NCBI GenBank assembly: GCA_938048185.1
Contig: CALIVT010000016.1
Span: 1-64,000 of the forward strand
Source of the DNA: an uncultured Arenicella sp.
Lineage (GTDB): Bacteria > Pseudomonadota > Gammaproteobacteria > Arenicellales > Arenicellaceae
DNA: 64,000 nucleotides
Direction of reading: 5' to 3'
Under the pieces are notes generated by a model. It saw only the letters and a program-made list of their open reading frames with translations. It had not been told where the DNA came from and made no database searches. The translations under genes were made by a program, and so were the position numbers. Shown in pieces: positions 10,847-20,344 of this stretch. The stretch's first letter is position 1, and every line of letters begins with the position of its first letter.

Positions 10847-11218
10847 TTAGTCGGTGTCAGCTTTGCTGGAACTCAGTAACACCAATACCAAGGCAATTAA
10901 CGCCGGTAAGCCTTGGGTAAATATGATGCTCAGCTTCGCAGTTGCCCCCCCGTATATTCCGGCGACTACGACACAACTAAGAAAAAACACTTTCACGTCA
11001 TGCCTATTCTTTAAAAGCCCCCAAAACAACCCAGCGGCAAGAAAACCATTGTATAAACCTTGATTGGCCGCCAATACCTTAGACGCGGCAGAGACCTCGG
11101 GCGTCATCGCGAAAATTCGTTGCCCAACGGGATGATCCCAATAAAACATTTCTAAGATAAGAATACCGACGTGGCTCAGTGCTACGAATAACACAAAAAA
11201 ACTGGCGAAAAGTTTCAT
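10847..11218 (-). CDS. DUF1304 family membrane protein
   Basis: 123 residues with four hydrophobic segments. The pattern matches DUF1304: HVGILILEMFYWDHPVGQ, then VLAANQGLYNGFLAAGLFWG, then VVVAGIYGGATA and FTQGLPALIALVLVL. The function of the family is unknown. The ATG at 11218 is preferred over the upstream start at 11308 because GAGGAAAATTT precedes it and the family N-terminus begins there; the longer version would overlap the neighbouring gene. Ends 6 bp from the convergent membrane-protein gene. Confidence 0.8.
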   Translation of the reverse strand: MKLFASFFVLFVALSHVGILILEMFYWDHPVGQRIFAMTPEVSAASKVLAANQGLYNGFLAAGLFWGLLKNRHDVKVFFLSCVVVAGIYGGATAKLSIIFTQGLPALIALVLVLLSSSKADTD

Positions 11219-11259
11219 AAATTTTCCTCGTAAATAACCTTGCGGCAATTGATTTAAAC

Positions 11260-12165
11260 CTAGCTCAGTAGCGGGTCGAGATATTTTTTTTCGAACAAAC
11301 TCTCGCAATTCTCGACAGAGTCAAGTTGCCGCTCTTGGTGATACGCATTGGAAAAACAGATATCCAAATTATTGATAGACCAAAAATTAGCATCGCCTTC
11401 AATCGCTGGCGAAACACGATACTTCATCACCACCGACAATGATGTAATGTCTTTATAGATATAGTAGACCACGAATTGCTGAGTCGAGTTACCGCCGGGC
11501 AATTCATCCAGCGGAATGATATACACTGGTTTTTCTTTCTCGTCTAAGGTGACATACGCTTCGTTGCTGTGTGAGCCTGTACGATCACTGGGGTGCGATG
11601 ATCGATCGAATATCACTCGTTCGTGCGAAAACAGTGTATTGCCTTTTTGACGAAACGTAAGCTTCACGCCAAATAAATCCGGTTCTTTGAAGTGCTTAGC
11701 GATAAACGCATCTTCATCCCAAACCTCGTCTTGAAACTCATAGTCTAGCGGTGGCGTGATAAATGGCCGCGCAACGGCCTTAAAAATTGGTTGTAACTGA
11801 GCTTTCTCGATTAAATAGAGACGTTCAGCTTGCACGAACTCTAGCTGAGCTTGAAGTTGTTGTTTTTGATCCAACGCTTGCTTACTTTTGGTTAGCTTAG
11901 CTTGCTCGGCAACGCTCTGCTGCAATTGAGCTAGCAATGAATGACTTCGAGCGAGCAGCGTTACACCAGTCCAGACAAATAACGCGATAAGCAACAACGA
12001 GAAAACCACAAACCCACGGCTAAACGTATCGCTAACCAAGCCAAAACCGAGCGCCGCTAGCCAGCACAGAGTAAGTACAGCCACGCCAACGACCAAGACC
12101 ACTCCGTATTTTAATAGCCAGTCATTGACGTTGCCCAGATTAGTTCTGTTATCTTCAGAGTTCAT
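11260..12165 (-). CDS. Unrecognised membrane-anchored coiled-coil protein
   Basis: 301 residues that I do not recognise. Two hydrophobic segments (about 20-43 and 50-72) are followed by a Gln/Leu-rich predicted coiled coil (about 75-115) and a soluble C-terminal domain of about 180 residues rich in beta-type sequence (VVYYIYKDITSLSVVMKYRV). There is no signal-peptide cleavage site, nucleotide-binding motif or catalytic signature. The topology suggests an inner-membrane anchor with both termini on one side and a sensory or scaffold domain. It is divergent from the Trypco2-like gene, with 181 bp between the two starts, so they may share a control region. Confidence 0.7.
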   Translation of the reverse strand: MNSEDNRTNLGNVNDWLLKYGVVLVVGVAVLTLCWLAALGFGLVSDTFSRGFVVFSLLLIALFVWTGVTLLARSHSLLAQLQQSVAEQAKLTKSKQALDQKQQLQAQLEFVQAERLYLIEKAQLQPIFKAVARPFITPPLDYEFQDEVWDEDAFIAKHFKEPDLFGVKLTFRQKGNTLFSHERVIFDRSSHPSDRTGSHSNEAYVTLDEKEKPVYIIPLDELPGGNSTQQFVVYYIYKDITSLSVVMKYRVSPAIEGDANFWSINNLDICFSNAYHQERQLDSVENCESLFEKKYLDPLLS

Positions 12166-12346
12166 GCATTACTAATAGTTGCTCCAACATAACCTAGATT
12201 CTAACAGACCGCGGATTTTATCTGGTTGTAGATTGAATCAGATTTAGAGCGCCAAAGATCGAACCTCGCACGCACTCCAAGTACGGATTAAAAGCGTCAA
12301 TGATTTAGTGATAAACTCAGCAACATACAGTTTAGGTAGCAATACG

Positions 12347-12832
12347 ATGAACGATGAAATACAACTGGCGGACTTTATCGAACAGCTCAGCCGTGAGCTT
12401 ATAGACAGCCGTGAGCTTATAGACAGCCCTGAGCTTATAGACAGCCCTGAGCCTATAGATAGCCGTGAGCCGAGAAACAGCAATAGTGACGCTCAGAAAC
12501 TAGTCTGTGAATCCGCTGAGGTGGATATTATGCTCAGTGTTAGTAAAGACCAACATCAAAGCCTGCGGTTTACCGTCGCGACGACTGAGCATGAGCAAGA
12601 CGCAAGCCGGTACCATAAACTAAAGTTAAAGCTCGCTCTTACCCCGCAAGCCCCTAACTCACGCACTGCAAGCCAAACACCACTTCAAAGTAAACTCGCT
12701 GGCGTCGAGCTCACACTGGCCGACGAGCATGAACCAACAGATGATTTTGATCGCTTTAAAAAGCGCTTCAAAGAGAGTGTGGAACGTAATGGCGGCGTTC
12801 CACCAAATAAAAAGAAAAATGTCTTCGATTAG
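12347..12832 (+). CDS. Small Trypco2-like protein with internal repeat
   Basis: 161 residues. The N-terminal helix IQLADFIEQLSREL, then strands around AEVDIMLSVSKD, SLRFTV and HKLKLKLALTP, resemble the trypsin-co-occurring domain 2 (Trypco2), known from bacterial conflict and signalling gene sets. That assignment comes from remembered family pattern, not a search. Between helix and strands (residues 15-44) lie five copies of a six-residue unit (S-R/P-E-L-I-D) encoded by an 18-bp tandem repeat. The C-terminal 60 residues are charged and end in a Lys cluster. The ATG at 12347 has AGG nine bases upstream; an in-frame GTG at 12308 is less likely. Confidence 0.6.
   Translation: MNDEIQLADFIEQLSRELIDSRELIDSPELIDSPEPIDSREPRNSNSDAQKLVCESAEVDIMLSVSKDQHQSLRFTVATTEHEQDASRYHKLKLKLALTPQAPNSRTASQTPLQSKLAGVELTLADEHEPTDDFDRFKKRFKESVERNGGVPPNKKKNVFD
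12389..12478 (+). repeat. 18-bp tandem repeat, about five copies, in frame
   Basis: The unit AGCCGTGAGCTTATAGAC begins at 12389, 12407, 12425, 12443 and 12461. The first two copies are identical, the next two change CGT to CCT, and the last is degraded. A multiple of three keeps the reading frame, so copy number can change without breaking the protein. Confidence 0.95.
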
Positions 12833-12869
12833 AGCCACATCTTTAGTCGAAACTAATAATAAATTCGAC

Positions 12870-12875
12870 TATAAT
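12870..12875 (+). promoter_or_regulatory. TATAAT -10 element upstream of tRNA-Arg
   Basis: A perfect TATAAT lies 20 bp before the mature tRNA 5' end. The -35 region is weak (TCGAAA at 12847-12852). Confidence 0.5.
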
Positions 12876-12895
12876 CGCGATTCTTGATGGATCAC

Positions 12896-12972
12896 GCGTC
12901 CGTAGCTCAGCTGGATAGAGTAGTTGGCTTCGAACCAATTGGTCGGGGGTTCGAATCCCTCCGGGCGCGCCA
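12896..12972 (+). tRNA. tRNA-Arg (anticodon TCG)
   Basis: Complete 77-nt cloverleaf. The acceptor GCGTCCG pairs with CGGGCGC (one G-T), the D arm is GCTC/GAGT, the anticodon stem is GTTGG/CCAAT with loop CTTCGAA (anticodon TCG, reading CGA), the T arm is GGGGG/CCCTC with loop TTCGAAT, the discriminator is G, and CCA is encoded. No integrase or att duplication is visible beside it. Confidence 0.95.
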
Positions 12973-13007
12973 TCAAAATTTTATAAGCCCTTGTTTACGG
13001 ATAAGCT

Positions 13008-16000
13008 GTGGCGCCCTCTCCGACTCCGATGCCGCAAAAAAAAACAAAAAGAGAAATTAAGGCACCATGGGCTCAGCCAATAAGCTTCCCTGAAAATTTG
13101 CCGATTAGCCAGCGCCGAGAAGAAATCGCGCGAGCGATAAAACACAACCAAGTCGTTATTCTTGCGGGTGAAACGGGCTCGGGTAAAACTACACAACTAC
13201 CCAAAATATGCCTAGCCCTAGGCTATGGCCAGAAAGGCCTGATTGGCCATACACAACCTCGCAGAATAGCCGCGCGCACGGTTGCAAACCGCATAGCGTC
13301 TGAGCTGAACACGCCGCTTGGCGATGGAGTTGGTTATCAAATTCGCTTTACTGATAATTCCAGCGCCAACACTCGTATCAAACTGATGACCGACGGCGTG
13401 TTATTAGCTGAGTTTCAGAACGATCGACTGCTCAGGAAATACGACGTTATTATTATTGACGAGGCACACGAGCGCAGCTTGAATATCGATTTTTTGCTCG
13501 GCTTATTAAAACGGCTGTGCGTTAAACGCCCCGAGTTAAAAGTAATAGTAACCTCGGCCACGATAGATCTAGAAAAATTTTCGACGCACTTCGCAATAAA
13601 AGGTAACGCCGCGCCAATCATTGAAGTTTCTGGACGCACCTACCCAGTCGAAACACTTTACCAAGAGCCGAGCAGAGACGAGCCCAACCTTCCCGACGTG
13701 ATCTGCGAGACAGTAAAGCAACTTATTCGTGATGAAGCAAAAGGTCGCTTTAAAGCCAGCGGCGACATTTTAGTATTCTGCGCCGGCGAACGAGAAATTC
13801 GTGACACGGCACAAGCTCTGCGACGCGCGCAGTTGCCGATCGAGACCTTGCCGCTCTATTCTCGGCTAAGCATCAAGGAACAAAACAAGGTATTTGATAA
13901 AGCCCATCGACGTAAAGTAGTGCTTGCAACCAATGTTGCCGAAACGTCGATTACCGTACCTGGCATCGCGTACGTGATCGACCCAGGTTTAGCGCGTATA
14001 TCGCGCTATAGCTTTCGTTCAAAAGTTCAACGCCTACCAATCGAAGCCGTGTCCCAGGCTAGCGCTAATCAACGTAAAGGCCGTTGTGGGCGTGTTGCAA
14101 ACGGCGTCTGCATACGGCTTTACTCAGAGCAAGATTTCGAGCAGCGAGCGGAATTCACAGCGGCGGAAATTTTACGCAGTAATCTAGCGTCAGTCATCCT
14201 AAAGATGCTGCGTCTAGGCATTCGCGACATCAGTAAGTTTGACTTTCTAGAGCAACCGGACAAACGTCTGCTCAACGATGGCTTTAAGCTATTGCAAGAG
14301 CTCAACGCTATTGATAGCAGCCGCGCGTTAACACCGGTTGGCAGGCAAATGAGCGATCTTTCGGTTGACCCAAAATTCGCGCGCGTGCTCATCGAAGCGA
14401 ACAAACAAAACTGTTTGCGCGACGCCTTGATACTGATCAGCGTGCTTAGCATTCAAGACCCGCGTGAACGGCCAGCTGACAAGCAACAAGCAGCGGATCA
14501 AACCCATCAAGTTCTACATCACCCTCAATCGGATTTCTTTAGTTATCTAAATCTTTGGCAGGCAATCACTAATTCGCGCAGCGAGCTTAGCAACGCTAAA
14601 TTTAAACAATATTGCGTAGATCACTATTGGTCAATTTCTCGAGTCTTCGAATGGCGGGAGCTATTTCGACAGCTTGTTACTCAAACTAAATCAATGGGTT
14701 GGAAGCTCAACGACTGGCAGACTCTCACGCTACCCAAACCAGGCGACAAAAAAGCTAAGCCCGATAACCGTTTTAGCCAACGCTATGAAAATCTCCACCG
14801 AGCCTTACTAGCCGGTCTGATCGGTAATATCGCAAGCAAAGATGTTGATGGCGAATATATCGCGACTCGGTCACGACGGGTGCACTTATTTCCTGGATCA
14901 GCACAAGCCAAACGCAAACCTAAATGGCTAGTCGCAGGAGAATACCTTGAAACCTCTCGGCTATTCGCACACACCATTGGCGAAATAAAACCGCAATGGG
15001 CGATTGAAAGCGCACAACATCTTTGCCGTTATAGCTATAGCGCGCCACACTATCACGTGCGCTCTGGCGGTGTTAAAGCGTACCGCAAGACCTTATTATT
15101 TGGCTTAACGTTGCGCGACAAAGAACCCGTTAACTATGCACCAATCAACCCTCGCGAAAGCCGCGACGTTTTTATACAACAGGCGTTGGTGCAAGGCGCG
15201 TACCAACCCCGCAAAACGGTGGCCGACTTTGTAGCGCATAACCAAACATTGATCGCCGAAATAGAGAAAGTTGAAACCAAAACGCGGCGGCGCAACCTAT
15301 TGGTTAACGACCAAATCATCTTTGAATTTTACCAACAACGCATACCAAGTGAAGTCTATAACCGCCAGTCACTTGAAACGTGGTTGAGCAATGGAAATGA
15401 AGAAGCGCTTAAGCTCGATCGTAATACGCTGCAACAAAGTGAGATTGGCGCAGATCAAACGGCGCAATTCCCAGACACGATTGAAGTACATGGTAAACCG
15501 GTTCAGATCAAATACAAATTTGACCCGGGTAAGCGCAGCGATGGCGTCACTATGGTGGTGCCTATTTCAGTGCTAGCGCCGTTTCCTAACCATATTGGCG
15601 ATTGGTTAGTGCCGGGCCTATTGCACGAAAAGTGCGTGGCCTTAATCAAAACACTACCAAAGCCAATACGCCGGCACTACGCACCGGCCGTCGACGCAAT
15701 TGATCGCGTGTTCGATCAATTAAAAACACAAGATCAACCTCTACATAAAATACTGGCCGAACAGCTTTATCGCGTACGTGGGGTAAACGTCACCCTAGAC
15801 GATTTCGACCCCAGTCGCATTGATGACTTTTATCGAATGAACTATCGCGTACTAGACATCGACGGTTCGCTTATCGAAGAAGGACGCGACCTTGAGCGCT
15901 TAAAGCAAAGCTACGCAAGCTTAGTGCAAGAGAGCGTTCACTCAAACAATGCTCCGGAACGCACCAAACTCGAGAAACACAAAATTCAAGACTGGGATTT

Positions 16001-16934
16001 TGGTGACTTAGAACACGCAATTGAATACCAACATCAAGGTATGACCGTGCGCGCTTACCCCATGCTAAAAACCTTGGACGACGCGAGCATATCTCTCCTG
16101 ATCCATGATCAAGAAGCTATCGCTCGCTACCACACAGACCGAGCAATCTTAGACTTAGCAAAACAGGTGCTTTCATCAACCACACAAAAACAAAGCCTAA
16201 AGTACCTACACAAAGAATTGCTGGCGACCAAATCCAACTCTAAATCGAGCGGTTTAGGATCGCTGGCAAGCCAACTTAAAACGATAACGCCAAAAAGTAC
16301 GGACAAATCCGAATGGTTAGACGAGCTAATTTTGGCGGGTCTTAAACAAGCCTGTTTCGCAGAAGGGATCAGCCAAATACGTGCCCAAACGCAATTTGAG
16401 AAAGCGCTTAGCACGCGCGGAAATCAATGGGTCGCGTGCACGATAGAGCTTGAGACGAGCTTAGTCGCAGCGCTTAATTTACGCGATTCACTACTGGCGC
16501 AAATTAATACGATAACGGTAGATAGCGTCGCGATCGACACCACCTTAGAAGATATCAAAGCACAGATGTACCGTTTATTCGAACCAAGCTTTCTTCGCTA
16601 CACCTCAATAAGCACACTCAAACAATACTCGCGCTACCTTCGAGCAGTAGAAAGCCGACTGGAGAAACTGGGTTTTGCGAGCAAGACCGCCAGCGAAGAG
16701 GCGGCCTTGCATCACTTCCAAACGCTGCATCAAGAGAAAGTCGACGAGCTACAACACCCAGACCTCGGAACCGATTTCGCTTTTAGTAAGGCGCCTAAGC
16801 TCATTGAGTTCGCGCGAATGCTCGAGGAGTGGCGGGTCTCAATTTTTGCCCAACACCTGCGCACCCAAATACCGGTCTCTGAAAAACGATTGCGTCGGTT
16901 CTGGGAGAACGAGGTGTTAAGCGCGTTCGAGTAA
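13008..16934 (+). CDS. hrpA: ATP-dependent RNA helicase HrpA
   Basis: 1308 residues, the normal size for this DEAH-box helicase, which in E. coli helps resolve stalled ribosomes. Walker A GETGSGKTTQ is at 54-63, the DEAH box at 151-154 in IIIDEAHERS, and the SAT motif is in VIVTSATIDLEKF. Motif VI lies around QRKGRCGRVANGVC. Helicase-associated and OB-fold domains follow, then the long DUF3418 C-terminal region typical of HrpA rather than HrpB. The GTG at 13008 is the furthest upstream plausible start; an ATG at 13029 is the alternative. Lies 35 bp after the tRNA. Confidence 0.97.
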   Translation: MAPSPTPMPQKKTKREIKAPWAQPISFPENLPISQRREEIARAIKHNQVVILAGETGSGKTTQLPKICLALGYGQKGLIGHTQPRRIAARTVANRIASELNTPLGDGVGYQIRFTDNSSANTRIKLMTDGVLLAEFQNDRLLRKYDVIIIDEAHERSLNIDFLLGLLKRLCVKRPELKVIVTSATIDLEKFSTHFAIKGNAAPIIEVSGRTYPVETLYQEPSRDEPNLPDVICETVKQLIRDEAKGRFKASGDILVFCAGEREIRDTAQALRRAQLPIETLPLYSRLSIKEQNKVFDKAHRRKVVLATNVAETSITVPGIAYVIDPGLARISRYSFRSKVQRLPIEAVSQASANQRKGRCGRVANGVCIRLYSEQDFEQRAEFTAAEILRSNLASVILKMLRLGIRDISKFDFLEQPDKRLLNDGFKLLQELNAIDSSRALTPVGRQMSDLSVDPKFARVLIEANKQNCLRDALILISVLSIQDPRERPADKQQAADQTHQVLHHPQSDFFSYLNLWQAITNSRSELSNAKFKQYCVDHYWSISRVFEWRELFRQLVTQTKSMGWKLNDWQTLTLPKPGDKKAKPDNRFSQRYENLHRALLAGLIGNIASKDVDGEYIATRSRRVHLFPGSAQAKRKPKWLVAGEYLETSRLFAHTIGEIKPQWAIESAQHLCRYSYSAPHYHVRSGGVKAYRKTLLFGLTLRDKEPVNYAPINPRESRDVFIQQALVQGAYQPRKTVADFVAHNQTLIAEIEKVETKTRRRNLLVNDQIIFEFYQQRIPSEVYNRQSLETWLSNGNEEALKLDRNTLQQSEIGADQTAQFPDTIEVHGKPVQIKYKFDPGKRSDGVTMVVPISVLAPFPNHIGDWLVPGLLHEKCVALIKTLPKPIRRHYAPAVDAIDRVFDQLKTQDQPLHKILAEQLYRVRGVNVTLDDFDPSRIDDFYRMNYRVLDIDGSLIEEGRDLERLKQSYASLVQESVHSNNAPERTKLEKHKIQDWDFGDLEHAIEYQHQGMTVRAYPMLKTLDDASISLLIHDQEAIARYHTDRAILDLAKQVLSSTTQKQSLKYLHKELLATKSNSKSSGLGSLASQLKTITPKSTDKSEWLDELILAGLKQACFAEGISQIRAQTQFEKALSTRGNQWVACTIELETSLVAALNLRDSLLAQINTITVDSVAIDTTLEDIKAQMYRLFEPSFLRYTSISTLKQYSRYLRAVESRLEKLGFASKTASEEAALHHFQTLHQEKVDELQHPDLGTDFAFSKAPKLIEFARMLEEWRVSIFAQHLRTQIPVSEKRLRRFWENEVLSAFE

Positions 16935-17053
16935 TTATCGCGCGTAAATTTGGCGAGCAAGCGACAATCATTCGGTTAATATAAACGCCGTTTTGCGTTA
17001 TTCTATGCACATTGATTCAAGCCCTTGCGATTTCGAGAGCACCACCACTATCT

Positions 17054-19027
17054 ATGCTTAAATACCGTCCAGACATCGATGGGCTGCGCGCGATTGCGGT
17101 TGGCAGTGTCGTACTTTATCACCTACAGGAGTCACTGCTGCCGGGTGGTTTTGTTGGTGTCGATATTTTCTTTGTTATTAGTGGGTACCTAATAACAAAA
17201 CTAATCTTCTCCGAATTGTCGGAAACCGATTCCTTTAGTTTTAAGCGATTTTATGTCCGTCGTATTAGACGACTTTTCCCAGCCCTGCTCGCAACCTTAT
17301 TACTGTGTATCGCGCTGGCATATTATTTATTCTCCCCCGCTCACTTGACCGAGTTCGCACAATCACTAGTTGCCTCAATTTTTAGCGTCAGTAATTTTTT
17401 CTTCTGGAGTCTTTCTGGCTATTTCGATTCGGACAGCTCGCTTAAGCCGTTATTGCATACCTGGTCTTTGTCAGTAGAGGAACAGTTTTATTTTATTTGG
17501 CCAGCCGTGCTCGTTGGCTTGTTTGCGCTAAAGAAAAAAATATCTATCCCTATTTTTATCGTTGTCATGGGCGCTGCGAGCTTGCTTTTAAACCTAGCGG
17601 TTTTCTCTGAACACCCATCGATTGCATCGTGGTTCACATCCGACGACGGTGACGCCGCGTTCGACGTGCAATCTACCGCATTTTATTGGCTGCCATTTCG
17701 GGTGTTCGAATTCTCAATAGGCGCTATTTTAGTCTGGGTTGCCAGCCCTAAAAATCGAACGGTAGCCGAAATACTATTTGCATTGGGTTTAGGAATGGTG
17801 GTGGTTGCTGTTTTCATTTTAAACAGCGAAATAAACTTCCCATCAACCGCGGCGCTACTGCCTTGCGTGGGCGCGGCATTGATGATCGTCAGCGGCCCAG
17901 GGCACCGACTTAGCATGCTCGTTGCGAACCGACTTATGGTGGGTATCGGGCTAATCAGTTATTCGCTTTATCTCGTCCATTGGCCACTGATTGTTTTCTA
18001 TAAGTATTCAATCGGTCGAGCATTCTCGTCGGTCGAGCTGGTCACATTGGTTGTCGCATCGATGCTATTAGCCACCCTAATGTACCGCTTTATCGAGCAA
18101 CCATTTAGAAAACCAAAGCTGGCAAGGCCGTCCCCCAATGTTAAGTTCTTAGTCGGCTCAGCCTTAGCCGCGCTGGTAACGGTAGCAGTGAGCGCGAACG
18201 CAATTAGCTCGAAGGGCTGGCTATGGCGCTACCCTGCCGATGTGGTCGCCCAATTGAGCTATAAAGGCGGAGATTACACCGAATTTTTCTGGGCCAATAT
18301 CGAGCGGCTTGAAGCTGGCTATAAGAACGATGGAAAACCCAAAGTACTGATCATTGGCGACAGCATGGCCGCCGATTTAGTCAATGTATTAGTGGCCGCC
18401 GACGCCACCCAGCAACTCGATATCGCAACGATTAAGGTCGGTGAAAATTGTAAGAGCCTATTCGGTCTCAGCGACCTAGAGTATGAGAGCGTGTATGGCG
18501 GTGCAGCCAACAAGTGTAAGCGCGAACACAGAAAAGTGCTGACTAAGCGCGACTTGCTAAAGAATGCAGATACCATCGTGTTGGCAAGTTACCTTTGGAA
18601 CAGTCGCCGCTTAAAGTACGTTGCACCGACAGTCGATCACCTCAAAACACTGAGTGATGCACAGATGATGGTGTTAGGTTTAAAAGTGCAATCCAATAAT
18701 GGTATTTGGTTTCTCAACAAACACGCCTTCTCGCCAAACGTGCATAAGCTTAGGACTCCGCCTCACCCAAAAACTGGCAACATAAATCACGTATTAAAAA
18801 ACGCAGCGAAATCCTACCGTTACTTTGATTTGCTCGACCGATTTTGCAACGCCCAAGGTTGTCAACGAGTCACTAAAGAAGGCTACGCAATTATTTTTGA
18901 TGACAGTCATTTAAGCGAGAACGGTGCCAAATTCCTAGCGCGAGACATTCAGAGAAGCTATTGGTTCAAGCATTTATTAGAGCGCAAGAATGAGATTACA
19001 GGTGAACCAAGCAGCTATACACGTTAA
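17054..19027 (+). CDS. OafA/YrhL-type O-acyltransferase with SGNH domain
   Basis: 657 residues. The N-terminal half is an acyltransferase-3 membrane domain of about ten segments, starting KYRPDIDGLRAIAV, with the conserved His in VVLYHLQ, GGFVGVDIFFVISGYLI and LHTWSLSVEEQFYFIWP. The C-terminal half is periplasmic and SGNH-hydrolase like: LIIGDSMAAD near 435 provides the Ser, and DDSHLSENG near 617 provides the Asp/His pair. Such fusions O-acetylate cell-surface polysaccharides such as LPS O-antigen. The ATG at 17054 gives the canonical N-terminus; a TTG 14 codons upstream is also open. No glycan cluster is adjacent, so the target is unknown. Confidence 0.88.
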   Translation: MLKYRPDIDGLRAIAVGSVVLYHLQESLLPGGFVGVDIFFVISGYLITKLIFSELSETDSFSFKRFYVRRIRRLFPALLATLLLCIALAYYLFSPAHLTEFAQSLVASIFSVSNFFFWSLSGYFDSDSSLKPLLHTWSLSVEEQFYFIWPAVLVGLFALKKKISIPIFIVVMGAASLLLNLAVFSEHPSIASWFTSDDGDAAFDVQSTAFYWLPFRVFEFSIGAILVWVASPKNRTVAEILFALGLGMVVVAVFILNSEINFPSTAALLPCVGAALMIVSGPGHRLSMLVANRLMVGIGLISYSLYLVHWPLIVFYKYSIGRAFSSVELVTLVVASMLLATLMYRFIEQPFRKPKLARPSPNVKFLVGSALAALVTVAVSANAISSKGWLWRYPADVVAQLSYKGGDYTEFFWANIERLEAGYKNDGKPKVLIIGDSMAADLVNVLVAADATQQLDIATIKVGENCKSLFGLSDLEYESVYGGAANKCKREHRKVLTKRDLLKNADTIVLASYLWNSRRLKYVAPTVDHLKTLSDAQMMVLGLKVQSNNGIWFLNKHAFSPNVHKLRTPPHPKTGNINHVLKNAAKSYRYFDLLDRFCNAQGCQRVTKEGYAIIFDDSHLSENGAKFLARDIQRSYWFKHLLERKNEITGEPSSYTR

Positions 19028-19066
19028 GCTGTATCTTCACCTAGGAGAATTTAAACAGGCTACAGC

Positions 19067-20338
19067 ATGAATAGCGTAACGTTCGCCGACCAACTTGTAT
19101 TGCCCTGTGGGGCACGACTCCCCAACCGAATTGCTAAGAGCGCAATGACTGAGGGCTTAGCCGACCCAAACGATCACGCCACTGGCTTGCACCGGCAACT
19201 CTATAAAACATGGTCGCAAGGCGGTGCAGGATTACATATATCCGGCAATATCATGGTCGATCGCCGATACCTCGAACGCGCGGGCAATATAGTATTAGAA
19301 GACGATAGCGGCCTATCAACACTGAAGGAAATGACGGCCAGTGGCAAAGTCGGGGGTAACGAATTTTGGGCACAAATCAGCCACCCAGGCCGACAATGCC
19401 CGCGCTTAGTCAATAGCGAACCCCTCGCGCCATCGGCGGTGCAACTTAAGATGATGGGTAATTTTTCGCGCCCTAGAGCAATTACAGACGCTGAGATTGA
19501 AGACGTAATTCAGCGCTTCGCTAAGACCGCCCTACTTTGTAAACAAGCCGGTTTCACTGGCGTTCAAGTTCATTGTGCGCATGGCTACTTGATTAGCCAG
19601 TTTCTGAACCCGCTCATTAATCAGCGCGAAGACCAATGGGGCGGCAGCCTCGAGAATCGCGCTCGTTTGGCGCGCCGAGTAGTTCGAGCTGTGCGCGACG
19701 CCGTTGGCCCCGACTTTCCGGTTGCCGCCAAACTTAATTCCGCTGACTTCCAAAAAGGTGGTTTTAGCTTAGACGAATGTGTGCAGGTTGCTCAATGGTT
19801 AGCCGAAGACAGCCTCGACTTACTGGAAATATCCGGCGGTAACTACGAGCAACTAAGTTTGATGGGGGTTGAACCGACCGAGGTTCGCGATAGCACGCGC
19901 AAACGCGAGGCTTATTTTTTAGAGTACGCCGAAGCGATTCGCACGGCGGCGAATATCCCACTAATGGTGACCGGGGGTTTTCGCAGCCGAACAGTCATGG
20001 AGCAAGCTCTAGCAACCAAAGAAGCCGACGTCATTGGGTTGGCTCGACCGTTTTGTACGCAGGCAAACCTTCCAAAACTACTGATAGAAAAACAGATTGA
20101 AAACGTAGATTGTTATGAAAACAGCTTAGTGCTGGGCAAAGGTTTTTGGGGTAACAATAGCCCAATGAGCTTAATTAGGGCGATCAACAACGTCGGTGCA
20201 GTGGGCTTTTACTACTGGCAAATAATTCAACTAGCTCAGGCTAAAGGAATCGACCCTGCGCTAAAAGTATTTAGGTCGTTTCTTGGCCATACAGTTCGAG
20301 ACTTCAAGAGCAACATGGCGCGTAAAAAGGCGGGGTAG
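19067..20338 (+). CDS. NADH:flavin oxidoreductase, old yellow enzyme family
   Basis: 423 residues. A TIM-barrel FMN enzyme: RIAKSAMTEGLAD at the N-terminus, QISHPGRQCPR, the substrate-site HCAHGYLISQFLNP, and the segment NQREDQWGGSLENRARL typical of the 2,4-dienoyl-CoA reductase-like branch. The FMN phosphate-binding region is VTGGFRSRTVMEQAL to ADVIGLARPF. There is no C-terminal iron-sulphur/FAD extension; instead about 60 residues with an aromatic stretch (GAVGFYYWQIIQLAQAKG) follow. It would reduce an activated C=C bond; the substrate is unknown. Starts 39 bp after the acyltransferase, so it may be cotranscribed. Confidence 0.88.
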   Translation: MNSVTFADQLVLPCGARLPNRIAKSAMTEGLADPNDHATGLHRQLYKTWSQGGAGLHISGNIMVDRRYLERAGNIVLEDDSGLSTLKEMTASGKVGGNEFWAQISHPGRQCPRLVNSEPLAPSAVQLKMMGNFSRPRAITDAEIEDVIQRFAKTALLCKQAGFTGVQVHCAHGYLISQFLNPLINQREDQWGGSLENRARLARRVVRAVRDAVGPDFPVAAKLNSADFQKGGFSLDECVQVAQWLAEDSLDLLEISGGNYEQLSLMGVEPTEVRDSTRKREAYFLEYAEAIRTAANIPLMVTGGFRSRTVMEQALATKEADVIGLARPFCTQANLPKLLIEKQIENVDCYENSLVLGKGFWGNNSPMSLIRAINNVGAVGFYYWQIIQLAQAKGIDPALKVFRSFLGHTVRDFKSNMARKKAG

Positions 20339-20344
20339 CCTAAA

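Noticed and set aside
12244-12483. 79-codon minus-strand ORF with SGLSIS repeats
   Set aside because: It is the antisense reading of the 18-bp repeat in the plus-strand Trypco2-like gene; the repeat keeps both frames open.
12896-12972. tRNA-Arg as an integration site
   Set aside because: Neither an integrase gene nor a repeat of the tRNA 3' end was seen within the flanking region.
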